Shown here: in pieces, positions 8,185 to 21,179 of the stretch
Layout: every line of letters starts with the position of its first letter
Numbering within the stretch: position 1 is the stretch's first letter
Origin: Warburgia ugandensis
Lineage: Eukaryota > Streptophyta > Magnoliopsida > Canellales > Canellaceae
Direction of reading: 5' to 3'
Assembly: GCA_035236585.1 (NCBI GenBank)
Contig: CP141132.1
Coordinates: 39,497,880 to 39,561,879 of the forward strand
DNA length: 64,000 nucleotides
Program-made: the position numbers and the translations under genes
The notes under the pieces: generated by a model
What the model was told of the DNA's origin: nothing
What the model saw: only the letters and a program-made list of their open reading frames with translations
Database searches by the model: none

Positions 8185-11100
8185 GTCCCAAAATTTTCCA
8201 AAAATTTTCACAACCTTAACCACGAAATTTCCAAATCTTCCTTGGAGTTTCAGCCCCAAATTCTCATTCATCCCTCCCCAATCTCTATTTTTCTTATTTC
8301 TCTCTCCTCTTTCTAAGTGGAACAAGAGACCTAAATTCAATTAGGCACTCCATTCCAGGAAGAATCTGATCAATTCCATCGTCCATAACCTCCTCTACCA
8401 CAGTATATACAAAAGCCCCAAATCAATTTCAAGATCCAACGGTTCCAACAATAGAAAACCACAAAAAGGTAGACAATCGGGCTATATTATCATCAACCGG
8501 TAATTCTCTCAAATTGAGCATCAAATATATGTTTTTTCTCCAATCAGGTAGGTGGAACTACTTCCCATTCATATTTATTATGTTTTAGTGTAATTTTTAT
8601 TTTTCTGTAATTTAATTTGAATGAAAAATGGTAAAAATAAAGTAAATACCAGCCCCTTCAATTTATGGTGATAGAGAGCTCAGATGGAAATTCTGAGTTT
8701 TCCAATCAATCCAGAAGGGTCAAAAACCCTTAGGATACAATTTTCAAGAAAATCTAACAAGGTTTGGACCCTCAATTGAGAGAGATTAATTCTGGTAGGG
8801 CCATATCAAATCTGGACCCTAGGAACAGCTGAAAACTTCAATTTAAGATTGTGGAGTCATATGAACTCCAAATTGAGATCAGAAAGAAGCTATGGAAAGC
8901 TTGTAATGTCTAGTTTCTAATGAAGTCATAATATTTCTAAAAATTATATCTGTATTTTTCTGTATTTTTTTAAATAAGTGTCCAATTTCTAAGATCTTCA
9001 AGATCTGAGGTGATCAGATCTTGGAAATTTATTTTAGTGATGATATAATAATGTAATAAAGTAATATCTATGGTTAATTTGGACAGATCTTGGATAAAAT
9101 AGGGGATCTACCCTTTATGGTAGAAAAACCGTAAAATAAAAAATAAAAAAATTACAAAGGGACCCACTTGATCAATGAGATCAAGTATGATCAGATCCTT
9201 GGGATGGATTAAAGGGATGATATTATGATGGAATCCAGTTAGATCATGGATGAAATGTGACAAAATCAAGTATATATGATTTTTGGATCTTAATGGATTA
9301 AAAGCCCTAAAGGTAATTAAAACCCTTAATCTAAAAGAAAACACCTAAGATCTAATGGTTGGATCATATTTAAAGGTTTATAATAATCTTAATAAAATTA
9401 GTTTAATTGTCTTTTATTGGATATATAAGTTTAAATGTGATTTATGTTTTAAGTTTTAATTGTCTTTTATTGGATATAGAAGTGTAAATGTGATTTATGT
9501 TCTAAGTTAGAAAGTACGATAGTGTAATCTTTAAATTTTAGTATGATATGCCCTAAATGAGTAATTTTTTAGTAGATTTGATTATCTTAGGATCATGTTA
9601 GTGTAAATTAGGATTTAAATATGATTTCATTATGATAGAAGATGTGTTTCATAACTTAGGATCATGTTAGTTTTATTTCACTAGCTTAAGTTACATTCAT
9701 AGGAAGAATGTTAGTATATAGTTGTTAAACTTATATTTGATTTATGCTTTCAAGTTGATGAATTACTTATTGTCAAAATTTATTCAATTGTTAAGTAATT
9801 GTTAAGATATAAGGAGCATAAATCACCAAAAATGTAAACTAATGAAATATAGAAATTCATGGACAACTAAGATGAATGAATAATTTTGACTTAGTAAGGG
9901 CTATAGTTAGTAGGACAATATAAGGAATGATTTATCATTTCCTTGGCCCAAAATAGGAAAATAATGAACATCCATGGATGACATTGTGCATATCCATGGA
10001 AATTAATTAAAATCAATTAGAGAAGGGACTTAAGGTAAAGAGCTCATAGGAACCTTGTCAAAGGTTGAGCTAGTACCACTCCAGTGGACTCTGAACATTG
10101 TGGTTATAGGGGGTTTACAAGAGCCAAGTGCTTTTCCCTCACCTCCCATTCACGTAAGAGAGGTCTAAACGCCTCCTTACATGAGGGTTGTATTAACCAC
10201 TTTTTGAGCAGACTTTAACTGGTAAGTACTGGTCATCCTGAAATAAGGAGGAGTTGTCTAGTGATAGGAAGAAATAAATTATCTTCAACCAAGTAAGACA
10301 CTAACTGGTTGAATAAAAATAAGAACATAAAAAGATAGCAAATTATCTAACCCTAATAAAAATAGTAAGTGAGATAAGGATGATCAAACAAGATGAGATC
10401 TTGTATGATCAAAAACATTAAGGAAATGAAACATCTATGTAAATTAGATTGTTATGTATGATATAGATAGTATTTGTATAGATGATATTAAACCCATGGA
10501 TATAGGATATTCAAGGAAGAAAGATTCAGATCATCCTACATAAGGATGATCAAAAGACCATGTAGTATGCACCCTTGATTAGAAAAATGACATTATACAT
10601 ATGATTTGGATGATATATGTTGATCGAGACTATGGCAGATTTCAAGGAGTAAGAATACCTTATTGAGGTAGGTGGATTATTAAGAATGCCTTTACATGAA
10701 GATACATGTCTAATACATGATCTTATGTTTTGAAGTATTGACATGTATGATACCAATATATTAAGGTAAATACCTCAAATTGAAATATGATCCAACCAAA
10801 TGATGAGGAAAATAAGTATTAAATAAGTTGAGAATTGAGAACAACCCTAAGTGAATAGGAAAGTAGAAAATATTCCAGCCCTAGTTAAACAGACAGATAG
10901 TCTGATATGTATAAGTATTATTTTACATACAAGCTTGGAGGCTTGTGGTTTTGTTTTAAACAGGCATAAGCCTAGGGATGCTATGCTAAGAGAGTTAAGA
11001 GGGTTTGGCCACCCACTCTCTGAAACTTGATGATGTTGAATACCAAGCCTAAGAAAGGCTAAAAGTCGGGTGGGGCAATTATGGGAAGGCCACCACTGTG

Positions 11101-11251
11101 ACAGCCATGGTCCTCCCATAAGGACATGGATATTGTAATTTCCACTGAGAATGGTATAAGTGGATTATTGAACAGTTATCCAGGCGCTGTACGGATCAGA
11201 CTGCAAGCATAGTAGTCCTTGATTATTTTGCATTATGATGCATATGAAATT

Positions 11252-11383
11252 GGCATAGTGAAATGCCTTAAAGGATGGCATGATGAAATGCCAGGTAATT
11301 GTATATTACCAATATTTTTCCCAGGAAGGGAAAAACCCAGTATAGTAACTGGCTGAAATACAAATCTCCTATAATGAAAGGAG
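11252..11383 (+). repeat. Cluster of five short perfect hairpins
   Basis: Within 132 bases: GGCAT/ATGCC at 11252-11267 and again at 11277-11292; GGTAAT/ATTACC at 11294-11310; TTTTTCCC/GGGAAAAA at 11315-11335; CTCCT/AGGAG at 11366-11383. The same series is recognisable in the other LTRs, with differences mainly around the third and fourth stems. It lies just upstream of the downstream TATA box. Role unknown. Confidence 0.65.
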
Positions 11384-11497
11384 TTGATCAGTTTTGTATG
11401 GAAATGATTATTGATTATTTTTACAATTTTAACGGATTTGTTCTTATATACTATGTATGTATAAAGGTGAACACAAATGATAAGGAAATGAGATGTT

Positions 11498-11997
11498 TAT
11501 ATAAATAATAGTGGTCTGTGAATGCGTTTATGATAGAATGAATTATGGGATAGTTGAATATTGAGATTTTACTGTCAATAACTTACATTCTTATCCCCTA
11601 CCAAGCATAGCTTGGTGAGATATTGTAAATGTTCAAATGTTTACAATATCTCAGATACAGAGAAGGAGACTTAGGAGCTCAAGACTTGAAGAACTAGTGA
11701 AGAATAAGTAATAAGGGTATATCCCTTGAAACATTGTATAGAGAGCATGTATTGTCTTTAGAACTTTGTAATTTGAATTGTGTATTTGGACAAGTATTGT
11801 AAAGATACAAGGGGTTGTGTACTGTGAACCACTGGATGGATCTTGGAAGTTTAATAAAATCATATTCCTTCAATGGAATTTTATTTTGTACACAAATTGT
11901 ACTTATGTTATGTATGAAGTGGTGACTTGGGTTTTCAAAACAAGTTTTAAAATAAAAGAATTTCCGCTGCTTTGTTTTGCCCAAAAAAAAAAAAAAA
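11498..11997 (+). promoter_or_regulatory. Core promoter, R hairpin and poly(A) signal of LTR B (model)
   Basis: TATATAAATA at 11498-11507; hairpin 11617-11652 with 13-bp perfect arms; AATAAA at 11951-11956; A15 at 11983-11997, about 70 bases before the LTR end. The placement gives a short U5, as in most plant gypsy LTRs, and a very long U3 of about 3.9 kb. Confidence 0.5.
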
Positions 11998-12070
11998 TTT
12001 ACTAAGGGGACGCCCTTGCCTTTGAAAAATATATTATAAAATGTGTTTCAAAAACCCGGGTCGTCACAGT

Positions 12071-12082
12071 TGGTATCAAAGC
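12071..12082 (+). other. Primer-binding site, one mismatch
   Basis: TGGTATCAAAGC, one base different from the tRNA-Met PBS at 4035-4046, two bases after LTR B. Confidence 0.88.
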
Positions 12083-15000
12083 CATTCATCCAGTCACAGT
12101 ACAATACCATCATGTCCAATATGAAGATGAATATCTAATTAAAGGATGAGGATTAATAAATGAATAAGAGGTAAGTTATTAGTTGATGAGAAGGAGTTAT
12201 ATGAATAAGACATAAGTTATTAGTTGATGAGAATGAGTTATGTGATAAACTCATTAGTTAAGAGATGAGTATAGAAGGAGTTGACTCATTAGTAAGGGAT
12301 AAGTCTTGAAAGAGTAGCCTCAATTGTTGAAGAGTATGTAAAGAGTTGACTCATAGTGAGGAAAGAGTTAAACTCATTAGTTGAGGAATATGGAAGTAAA
12401 AGATGAGAATAAAAAGAGTTAAACTCATTAGTTAAGAAGGAGTATAAAAAGAGTTATTATGAAGGAATAGTATAGTACAAGTAGATATTATTGGATGAAA
12501 GGACTAGAAATACTACTTAGCAAGTAAGAATTCCAATATAGGGAATAGTAAGATATAAAAATCAATAAGAAAAACATTACAATGGATGTAAGGTATGATG
12601 TTTAGGTCTAACCTAAAGTTCTGAGTAAACATACATATGTATGAACAAAGTACACCAATACTAGTATGTATATGACCATTGCTAAGTGAAGGAATGGAGA
12701 TAAAGAGAAAGAAGTGATAGATTGGAAAATGTGATGGAAAAACTCCAACCTTATAGAAAAGGTGAAATGGAGATTTATGAGAAATAAAAGCCAAAGAGAA
12801 AACTTCAGAATTATTATAAAAATAAAAATATATAATAAATATAAGTGTAAGAGTTATAATTGCTACATATATGGTATTATGACAATTAGTTAAATGAAAT
12901 TAATCATCAAAATAGAGATGATATTATTTGAAAGGAAATTGAAGAGATAAGTGAGATAATTCAAAATTTTGTAAATGAGGATAGTTTTAAGTAAAGATGA
13001 ATAAGGAGATAAGTAAGTAATTTCTCTCTAAACTTAGTAAAGGCAAAAGATTTAATAAAGAAATGATAAAATTTCAGAACATAAAGAGATGGTCTTTATA
13101 AAATGAAATGGGAGAAGATAGTTTGATATGTTAAAAGGGACAAAAATATGATCCCAAACTTATTAAGAAAGACAATTAAACCATTATGATGTATGGTTAA
13201 CAAAGAAATTATAGCCCTATTGATGGAACAACAAATATGAAATTCCTAAGATATAAATGAAATTGGTATGATAAATTAATTGTGGAAATTAGCACAAAAG
13301 AATTTTCAAGGATTAGAGAAATATTGATATGATAACTTGGGAATATTGAAAATAATTTTGGACTATAGTAAAGAGAATTACAATTGATGGTGAAACAACT
13401 CTGGAAAATAAGTGAGAAATATTGATATGATGAATTGGGAAAATATAGTTATGGATTATCATGAAGAGGAGTATATTTATTGATCAAGGAAAATGAAGAA
13501 CTAAATATGAATAGAGATATTAATTCCACTTACATGATAGAGTGGTGATATTGAAAGATTTAAGAAATATAGTGAGGAAAATATATTTTTGGAGGAAGGT
13601 TGAGAGAAAACATGAGAAATGAATACCTATAAACAAATAGTGATATCTAAACCTAAGTGTAAAGTTTGGAAAAATAAGATGATTATGAATAAGTCATAAA
13701 TCCCAATTTTTGGAGAAAGAAGTGGTTAGAACTTTAAGTTATTTTGAGATTTTCAATCTTACATAAGATTGAATGAGAAAATATCTATAATATTTGAGGA
13801 AAAGAACATCAAATTATTTGAATGAGCTGAAAGAACAAATGTTAAGGATTAAGGAGTGATTATAGAATTTACAGTATGAAAGTAACGACTTTCTTTAGGA
13901 AAAGAAAATGGGAAGATCAATGTAAGAATGCATTGAACATAAAAGAGTTTATTAAGGAAATTTATTACCCTTGTTCTCCATAAGGATGCAATGAACATAA
14001 GTGATGTTGAGGAAATTAAGTATCCTTTTTCTCTATAAGGATGAAAATTTTCAAAAATTTATTATTATTATTCGAGAATTGGAAATACAACATCAAAGTA
14101 TAGAATCAAAACAAAATTTAAGTTCTATGAGTTGGATAAATGATGTTCATAAAGTTGAGGAGAATGAAATATATTAGATGAAGTAATAATGATATATGGA
14201 AATGGATGTAAGGAGACCAAAAGAATTCATGGAATATATGTGTTGCAAGTGTACATTTTGATTAAAGAAATCAAGTTTTAAGGTTATATAAATTTTAATA
14301 GATTTCAAGAAATCAAGAGCATTCATGGGATATATGTTAGATGCTTACAAAACTTGTCAATCATCTTGTTACATGTTGATTGAAGAAAGAAAAGTTTAGG
14401 GTTATATAAATTTTAAGGATAGCATGGAAATTAACCCCAACAAAGGGAGAATGTGAGATCAATATATGAAATGACAATGACAATTAGAGAAATATATATC
14501 TTACTGATTTTATAACATAAGGACATTTAGTGCAATCTTGCAATGGATTACATAAATCCTAAATGAGTTAATGATAAATTATGGAGTTTATAAAGACTCA
14601 AGAAGGGATGAATTCAAAATCAATAAGAACTCTTTTAATTATAATTATCAAGAATATTGCAAATTAAGAGTTAGTATGATATGATAAAGGTTATGAGATA
14701 TGCTTGAAAGAAGTATGAGAAAATGTATAATCTAGAAATTTTGGAAGCCCATGACATATAAATAGATATGTAAAAGAAAAAGAGATAAATATTATCATAG
14801 ATGGTAAGAAGGTTCAGAATATTGTTTTGAATACGAGAAAGGGATAACAAAAGAGGATCAGGAATGTATATGTAGAGTAAAATGACACTCAAAGAGTGTT
14901 ACAAAAACAATGGATGTGGTGAGAATGAGGAAAGAATCATCACAAGGTTACCACTCTTCAATGATAGAATTTGAAAAGAAATTTCTCAATAAAAAGAATT

Positions 15001-15588
15001 AGTAAAGAAGTATGAATTATAGGATAGAAATAAAGTAATCACTTCCAAATAATGGAGGAACAAGGAAAGAGATAATTACTTCCAAAGATTGGAAGATTGT
15101 TAAAAAAAAAAAAAAGAACAATAGTGGAAGATATAGAATCCAATCACTATGTTATTAGTGTAAGGACTATACATAGTAAGAAAGCTATGTAAAAACTTTA
15201 TATGTTGAAATAGAATGAGAGTGAGCAATAGAAGATAGAATGAAAAATTTTCAAGTACAGAAAGATTGATGAAAGTAAGGAGTAGAAATTTAGCCAAGTA
15301 GAAGGTTTGAAACCAAAGGATAACTCAGATTAAGAGTTATTAATCCTTTTGGGAAAGTCTAGCAAAACTCAGCTTAATTGAATGATGCATAAGTAAGGTT
15401 AGACAGGTGTGAGCATTTTAATAGCAATCAATCATATGATTTATACCTTTGAGAAGAAGGTAGTTTGAAAAAGGAATAAAAAGAAAGAGGATTTCCTTAA
15501 GTGGTAAGGCCACATGTATAAGGCTATGAAAGAATTGTGAAAACTCCTAAGTGAGTTGATATGCAAATTTCGAGGATGAAATTATTGT

Positions 15589-15601
15589 AAGGGGGGAAGA
15601 T
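15589..15601 (+). other. Polypurine tract
   Basis: AAGGGGGGAAGAT immediately before the TGTAATGACC start of LTR C. Confidence 0.9.
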
Positions 15602-16008
15602 TGTAATGACCCTGAATTTTTGTAACTTATTAAGGCAAATTAATAAAGTTTGAATTTTTAGAAATTAAAATTTGGAATATTAGGTTATTGAAAATTTTCT
15701 TTTTATGAAAATTATATCATGAATTAAAACATATATATTATGGATGTACTTGGAAAACTGATCGAAACATCATTAAGTACGTTCAATTCTGAGTTAAAAT
15801 GAACATTCCTTAATTTTCTCCATTTAGGGGCAAAATGGTAATTTTACCAATATTCCATATCTAAGAAATAAGACCTCAATATTCATGAAGTACTTAGAAA
15901 TACGATTCCAACGCCACTAAGTACGCTCAATTCCGAGTTCGGACAAATAATGCCTATTTTTCTCCAATTTTAGAGTTATAAGGGCAAAAACGTCTTTTTA
16001 CATAAAAG

Positions 16009-16040
16009 TGGGGCCCACAAAGTGGGCCAACGTTCTAGAA
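16009..16040 (+). promoter_or_regulatory. GGGCCCAC/TGGGCC motifs and TTCTAGAA element in LTR C
   Basis: GTGGGGCCCAC (16009-16018), TGGGCC (16023-16028) and TTCTAGAA (16033-16040) lie about 150 bases upstream of the CTATAAATAT box. GGCCCA-type motifs are known TCP/site II elements in plants, and TTCnnGAA is a minimal heat-shock element. The motifs are seen; binding is inference. Confidence 0.35.
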
Positions 16041-16185
16041 GCAACAATAATTTCTCAGTGCATTATTGCTGATAGTGGAGAATGTAGTGGAGATTGTAGT
16101 GGAGAATGGAGAATGCACTTGTAATAAAAAAATCTAAAGTAATAAAATATCTTATTAAAAGAAATGATAAAAAATTCAAATTTGG

Positions 16186-16195
16186 CTATAAATAT
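16186..16195 (+). promoter_or_regulatory. Upstream TATA box of LTR C
   Basis: CTATAAATAT at the same LTR position as in LTRs A and B. Confidence 0.42.
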
Positions 16196-19100
16196 GTCCC
16201 AAAAATTTCCAAAAATTTTCACAACCTTAACCACGAAATTTCCAAATCTTCCTTGGAGTTTCAGCCCCAAATTCTCATTCATCCCTCCCCAATCTCTATT
16301 TTTCTTATTTCTCTCTCCTCTTTCTAAGTGGAACAAGAGACCTAAATTCAATTAGGCACTCCGTTCCAGGAAGAATCTGATCAATTCCACCGTCCATAAC
16401 CTCCTACACTACATTATATACAAAAGCCCCAAATCAATTTCAAGATCCAACGGTTCCAACAACAGAAAACTACAAAAAGGTAGACAATCGGGCTATATTA
16501 TCATCAACCGGTAATTCTCTCAAATTGAGCATCAAATATATGTTTTTTCTCCAATCAGGTAGGTGGAACTACTTCCCATTCATATTTATTATGTTTTAGT
16601 GTAATTTTTATTTTTCTGTAATTTAATTTGAATGAAAAATGGTAAAAATAAAGTAAATACCAGCCCCTTCAATTTATGGTGATAGAGAGCTCAGATGGAA
16701 ATTCTGAGTTTTCCAATCAATCCAGAAGGGTCAAAAACCCTTAGGATACAATTTTCAAGAAAATCTAACAAGGTTTGGACCCTCAATTGAGAGAGATTAA
16801 TTCTGGTGGGCCCATATCAAATCTGGACCCTAGGAACAGCTGAAAACTTCAATTTAAGATTGTGGAGTCATATGAACTCCAAATTGAGATCAGAAAGAAG
16901 CTATGGAAAGCTTGTAATGTCTAGTTTCTAATGAAGTCATAATATTTCTAAAAATTATATCTGTATTTTTCTGTATTTTTAAATAAGTGTCCAATTTCTA
17001 AGATCTTCAAGATCTGAGGTGATCAGATCTTGGAAATTTATTTTAGTGATGATATAATAATGTAATAAAGTAATATCTATGGTTAATTTGTACAGATCTT
17101 GGATAAAATAGGGGATCTACCCTTTATGGTAGAAAAACCCTAAAATAAAAAATAAAAAAAATACAAAGGGACCCACTTGATCAATGAGATCAAGTATGAT
17201 CAGATCCTTGGGATGGATTAAAGGGATGATATTATGATGGAATCCAGTTAGATCATGGATTAAATGTGACAAAATCAAGTGGATAAGATTTTTGGATCTT
17301 AATGGATTAAAAGCCCTAAAGGTAATTAAAACCCTTAATCTAAAGGAAAACACCTAAGATCTAATGGTTGGATCATATTTAAAGGTTTATAATAATCTTA
17401 ATAAAATTAGTTTAAATTGTCTTTTATTGGATATAGAAGTGTAAATGTGATTTATGTTTTAGGTTTTAATTGTCTTTTATTGGATATAGAAGTGTAAATA
17501 TGATTTATGTTCTAAGTTAGAAAGCATGATAGTGTAATCTTTAAATTTTAGTATGATATGCCCTAAATGGGTAATTTGTTAGTAGATTTGATTATCTTAG
17601 GATCATGTTAGTGTAAATTAGGCTTTAAACATTATTTCATTATGATAGAAGATGTGTTTCATAACTTAAGATCATGTTAGTTTTATTTCACTATCTTAAG
17701 TTACATTCATAGGAAGAATGTTAGTATATAGTTGTTAAACTTATATTTGATTTATGCTTTCAAGTTGATGAATTACTTATTGTCAAAATTTATTCAATTG
17801 TTAAGTAATTGTTAAGATATAAGGAGCATAAATCACCAAAAATGTAAACTAATGAAATATAGAAATTCATGGACAACTAAGATGAATGAATGATTTTGAC
17901 TTAGTAAGGGCTATAGTTAGTAGGACAATATAAGGAATGATTTATCATTTCCTTGGCCCAAAATAGGAAAATAATGAACATCCATGGATGACATTGTGCA
18001 TATCCATGGAAATTAATTAAAATCAATTAGAGAAGGGACTTAAGGTAAAGAGCTCATAGGAACCTTGTCAAAGGTTGAGCTAGTACCACTCCAGTGGACT
18101 CTGAACATTGTGGTTATAGGGGGTATACAAGAGCCAAGTGCTTTTCCCTCACCTCCCATTGACGTAAGAGAGGTCTAAACGCCTCCTTACATGAGGGTTG
18201 TATTAACCACTTTTTGAGCAGACTTTAACTGGTAAGTACTAGTCATCCTGAAATAAGGAGGAGTTGTCTAGTGATAGGAAGAAATAAATTATCTTCAACC
18301 AAGTAAGACACTAACTGGTTGAATAATAATAAGAACATAAAAGATAGCAAATTATCTAACCCTAATAAAAATAGTAAGTGAGATAAGGATGATCAAACAA
18401 GATGAGATCTTGTATGATCAAAAACATTAAGGAAAAAGAAACATCTATGTAAATTAGATTGTTATGTATGATATAGATAGTATTTGTATAGATGATATTA
18501 AACCCATGGATATAGGATATTCAAGGAAGAAAGATTCAGATCATCCTACATAAGGATGATCAAAAGACCATATAGTATGCACCCTTGATTAGAAAAATGA
18601 CATTATACATATGATTTGACAGATATATGTTGATCGAGACTATGGTAGATTTCAAGGAGTAAGAATACCTTATTGAGGTAGGTGGATTATTAAGAATGCC
18701 TTTACATGAAGATACATGTCTAATACATGATCTTATGTTTTGAAGTATTGACATGTATGATACCAATATATTAAGGTAAATACCTCAAATTGAAATATGA
18801 TCCAACCAAATGATGAGGAAAATAAGTATTAAATAAGTTGAGAATTGAGAACAACCCTAAGTGAATAGGAAAGTAGAAAATATTCCAGTCCTAGTTAAAC
18901 GTACGAGATAGTCGATATGTATAAGTATTATTTTACATACAAGCTTGGAGGCTTGTGGTTTTGTTTTAAACGAGGCATAAGCACAGGGATGCTATGCTAA
19001 GAGAGTTAAGAGGGTTTGGCCACCCACTCTCTCGAAACTTGATGATGTTGAATACCAAGCCTAAGAAAGGCTAAAAGTCGGGTGGGGCAATTATGGGAAG

Positions 19101-19505
19101 GCCACCATCATGACAGCCATGGTCCTCCCATAAGGACATGGATATTGTAATTTCCACCGAGAATGGTATAAGTGGATTATTGAACAGGTTATCCGGCGCG
19201 TATGCGGATCAGGCTAAGCATAGTAGTCCTTGATTATTTTGCATTATGATGCATATGAAATTGGCATAGTGAAATGCCTTAAGGGATGGCATGATGAAAT
19301 GCCGTGTAATTGTATATTACCAATATTTTTCCCAAGAAGGGAAAATCCCAAGATAGTAATGTTGCTGAAATACAAATCTCCTATAATGAAAGGAGTTGAT
19401 CAGTTTTGTATGGAAATGATTATTATTTTTACAATTTTAACAGATTTGTTCTTATATACTATGTATGTATAAAGGTGAACACAAATGATAAGGAAATGAG
19501 ATGTT

Positions 19506-19661
19506 TATATAAATAATAGTGGTCTGTGAATGTGTTTATGATAGAATGAATTATGGGATAGTTGAATATTGAGATTTTACTGTCAATAACTTACATTCTT
19601 ATCCCCTACCAAGCATAGCTTCTTTGAGATATTGTAAATGTTCAAATGTTTACAATATCTC
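19506..19661 (+). promoter_or_regulatory. Downstream TATA box and R hairpin of LTR C
   Basis: TATATAAATA at 19506-19515 and the 13-bp hairpin at 19626-19661. No poly(A) signal remains because the LTR breaks at about 19956. Confidence 0.48.
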
Positions 19662-19956
19662 GTATACGTAGAAGGAGACTTAGGAGCTCAAGACTTGAAG
19701 AACTAGTGAAGAATAAGTAATAAGGGTATATCCCTTGAAACATTGTATAGAGAGCATGTATTTTCTTTAGAACTTTGTAATTTGAATTGTGTATTTGGAC
19801 AAGTATTGTAAAGATACAAGGGGTTGTGTACTGTGAACCACTGGATGGATCCTGGAAGTTTAATAAAATCATATTCCTTCAATGGAATTTTATTTTGTAC
19901 ACAAATTGTACTTATGTTAGGTATGAAGTGGTGACTTGGGTTTTCAAAACAAGTTT

Positions 19957-21166
19957 ATCTGGGCCCACCAGAATAATCTCTCTCAATTGAGGGTCCAAAC
20001 CTTGTTAGATTTTCTTGAAAATTGTATCCTAGGGGTTTTTAACCCTCCTGGATTGATTGGAAAGCTCAGAATTTCAATCTGAGCTCTCTATCATCATAAT
20101 TTGAAGGGGCTGGTATTTACTTTATTTTTTACCATTTTTCATTCAAATTAAATTACAGAAAAATAAAAATTATACTAAAACATAATAAATATGAATGGGA
20201 AGTAATTCCACCTACCTGATTGGAGAAAAAACATATAGTTGATGCTCAATTTGAGAGAATTAGGTTGATGATAATATAGCCCGATTGTCTACCTTTTTGT
20301 GGTTTTCTGTTGTTGGAACCGTTGGATCTTGAAATTGATTTAGGGATTTTGTATATAATGTAGTGTAGGAGGTTATGGACGGTGGAATTGATCAGATTCT
20401 ACCTGGAACGGAGTGCCTAATTGAATTTAGGTCTCTTGTTCCACTTAGAAAGAGGAGAGAGAAATAAGAAAAATAGAGATTGGGGAGGGATGAATGAGAA
20501 TTTGGGGCTGAAACTCCAAGGAAGATTTAGAAATTTCGTGGTTAAGGTTGTGAAAATTTTTGGAAATTTTTGGGACATATTTATAGCCAAATTTGAATTT
20601 TTTATCATTTCTTTTAATAAGATATTTTATTACTTTAGAATTTTTTATTACAAGTGCATTCTCCATTCTCCACTACAATCTCCACTACATTCTCCACTAC
20701 CAGCAATAATGCACTGAGCAATTATTGTTGCTTCTAGAACGTTGCCCCACTTTGTGGGCCCCACTTTATGTAAAAAGACGTTTTTGCCCTTATAACTCTA
20801 AAATTGGAGAAAAATAGGCATTATTTGTCCGAACTCGGAATCGAGCCTACTTAGTGGCGTTGGAATCGTATTTCTAAGTACTTCCTGAATATTGAGGTCT
20901 TATTTCTTGGATATGGAATATGGGTAAAATTACCATTTTGCCCCTAAATGGAGAAAAATAAGAAATTTTCATTTTAACTCAGAATTGAACGTACTTAATG
21001 TTGTTTCGATCAGTTTTCCAAGTACATTCTTAATTTATATATTTTAATTCATGATATAATCTCAATAAAAGAGAATTTTCAATAACCTAATATTCCATTT
21101 CATAATTTCTAAAAAATCAAACTTTATGAATTTGCCTTAATAAGTTACAAAAATTAGGTCATTACA
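19957..21166 (-). mobile_element. 3' LTR of inverted non-autonomous element, first 1.2 kb only
   Basis: Reverse complement of the first 1.2 kb of the LTR, ending at GGTCATTACA (21157-21166), the inverted LTR start. The left edge is an abrupt joint with LTR C. Its first 650 bases are nearly identical to 27996-28610, the matching part of the same element's other LTR. The upstream TATA box is at 20577-20586. Confidence 0.9.
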
Positions 21167-21179
21167 ATCTTCCCCCCTT
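21167..21179 (-). other. Polypurine tract (inverted)
   Basis: ATCTTCCCCCCTT, exact reverse complement of the family PPT, next to the inverted LTR start. Confidence 0.9.

Larger units (their letters stand above)
7605..12068 (+). mobile_element. LTR B, complete (4464 bp)
   Basis: Starts TGTAATGACC after a PPT and ends GGTCGTCACA before a PBS, so both termini are intact with an imperfect terminal inverted repeat. It serves as 3' LTR of the copy to its left and 5' LTR of the copy to its right. Features: a diverged direct repeat (7750-8006), a short tandem repeat (8061-8105), TATA boxes at 8175-8184 and 11498-11507, R hairpin at 11617-11652, AATAAA at 11951-11956 and A15 at 11983-11997. ORFs inside it are short and AT-driven. 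Confidence 0.95.
12069..15601 (+). mobile_element. Non-coding internal region between LTRs B and C
   Basis: Colinear with 4033-7604 and equally devoid of gag-pol. Differences include a shorter TGACTCA array (about 12330-12440), loss of a short block near 12830 and an A-run at about 15101-15116. At 14040-14110 it carries the ATTCGAGAATTGG.../TACAAC variant, shared with 46920-46975 but not with the first internal region. Confidence 0.88.
15602..19956 (+). mobile_element. LTR C, 3' end missing
   Basis: Begins TGTAATGACC after a PPT and follows LTR B closely up to ...CAAAACAAGTTT, where it stops about 120 bases short of the LTR end and joins an inverted LTR segment. It contains both TATA boxes (16186-16195, 19506-19515) and the R hairpin (19626-19661). 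The terminal poly(A) region and U5 are lost. Confidence 0.92.

Noticed and set aside
8044..8340. Overlapping 63-98-codon frames on both strands around the upstream TATA box of each LTR
   Set aside because: Three frames open over the same 200 bases in both directions, explained by low stop density there, not by coding.
10550..10756. 68-codon antisense frame present in most LTRs
   Set aside because: Conserved only as far as the LTR itself is; no start context or homology, and part of it is the hairpin-rich LTR middle.
14671..14892. 71-73-codon antisense frames (MSVILL...) in internal regions
   Set aside because: Same AT-rich antisense composition, altered length in different copies, no domain.
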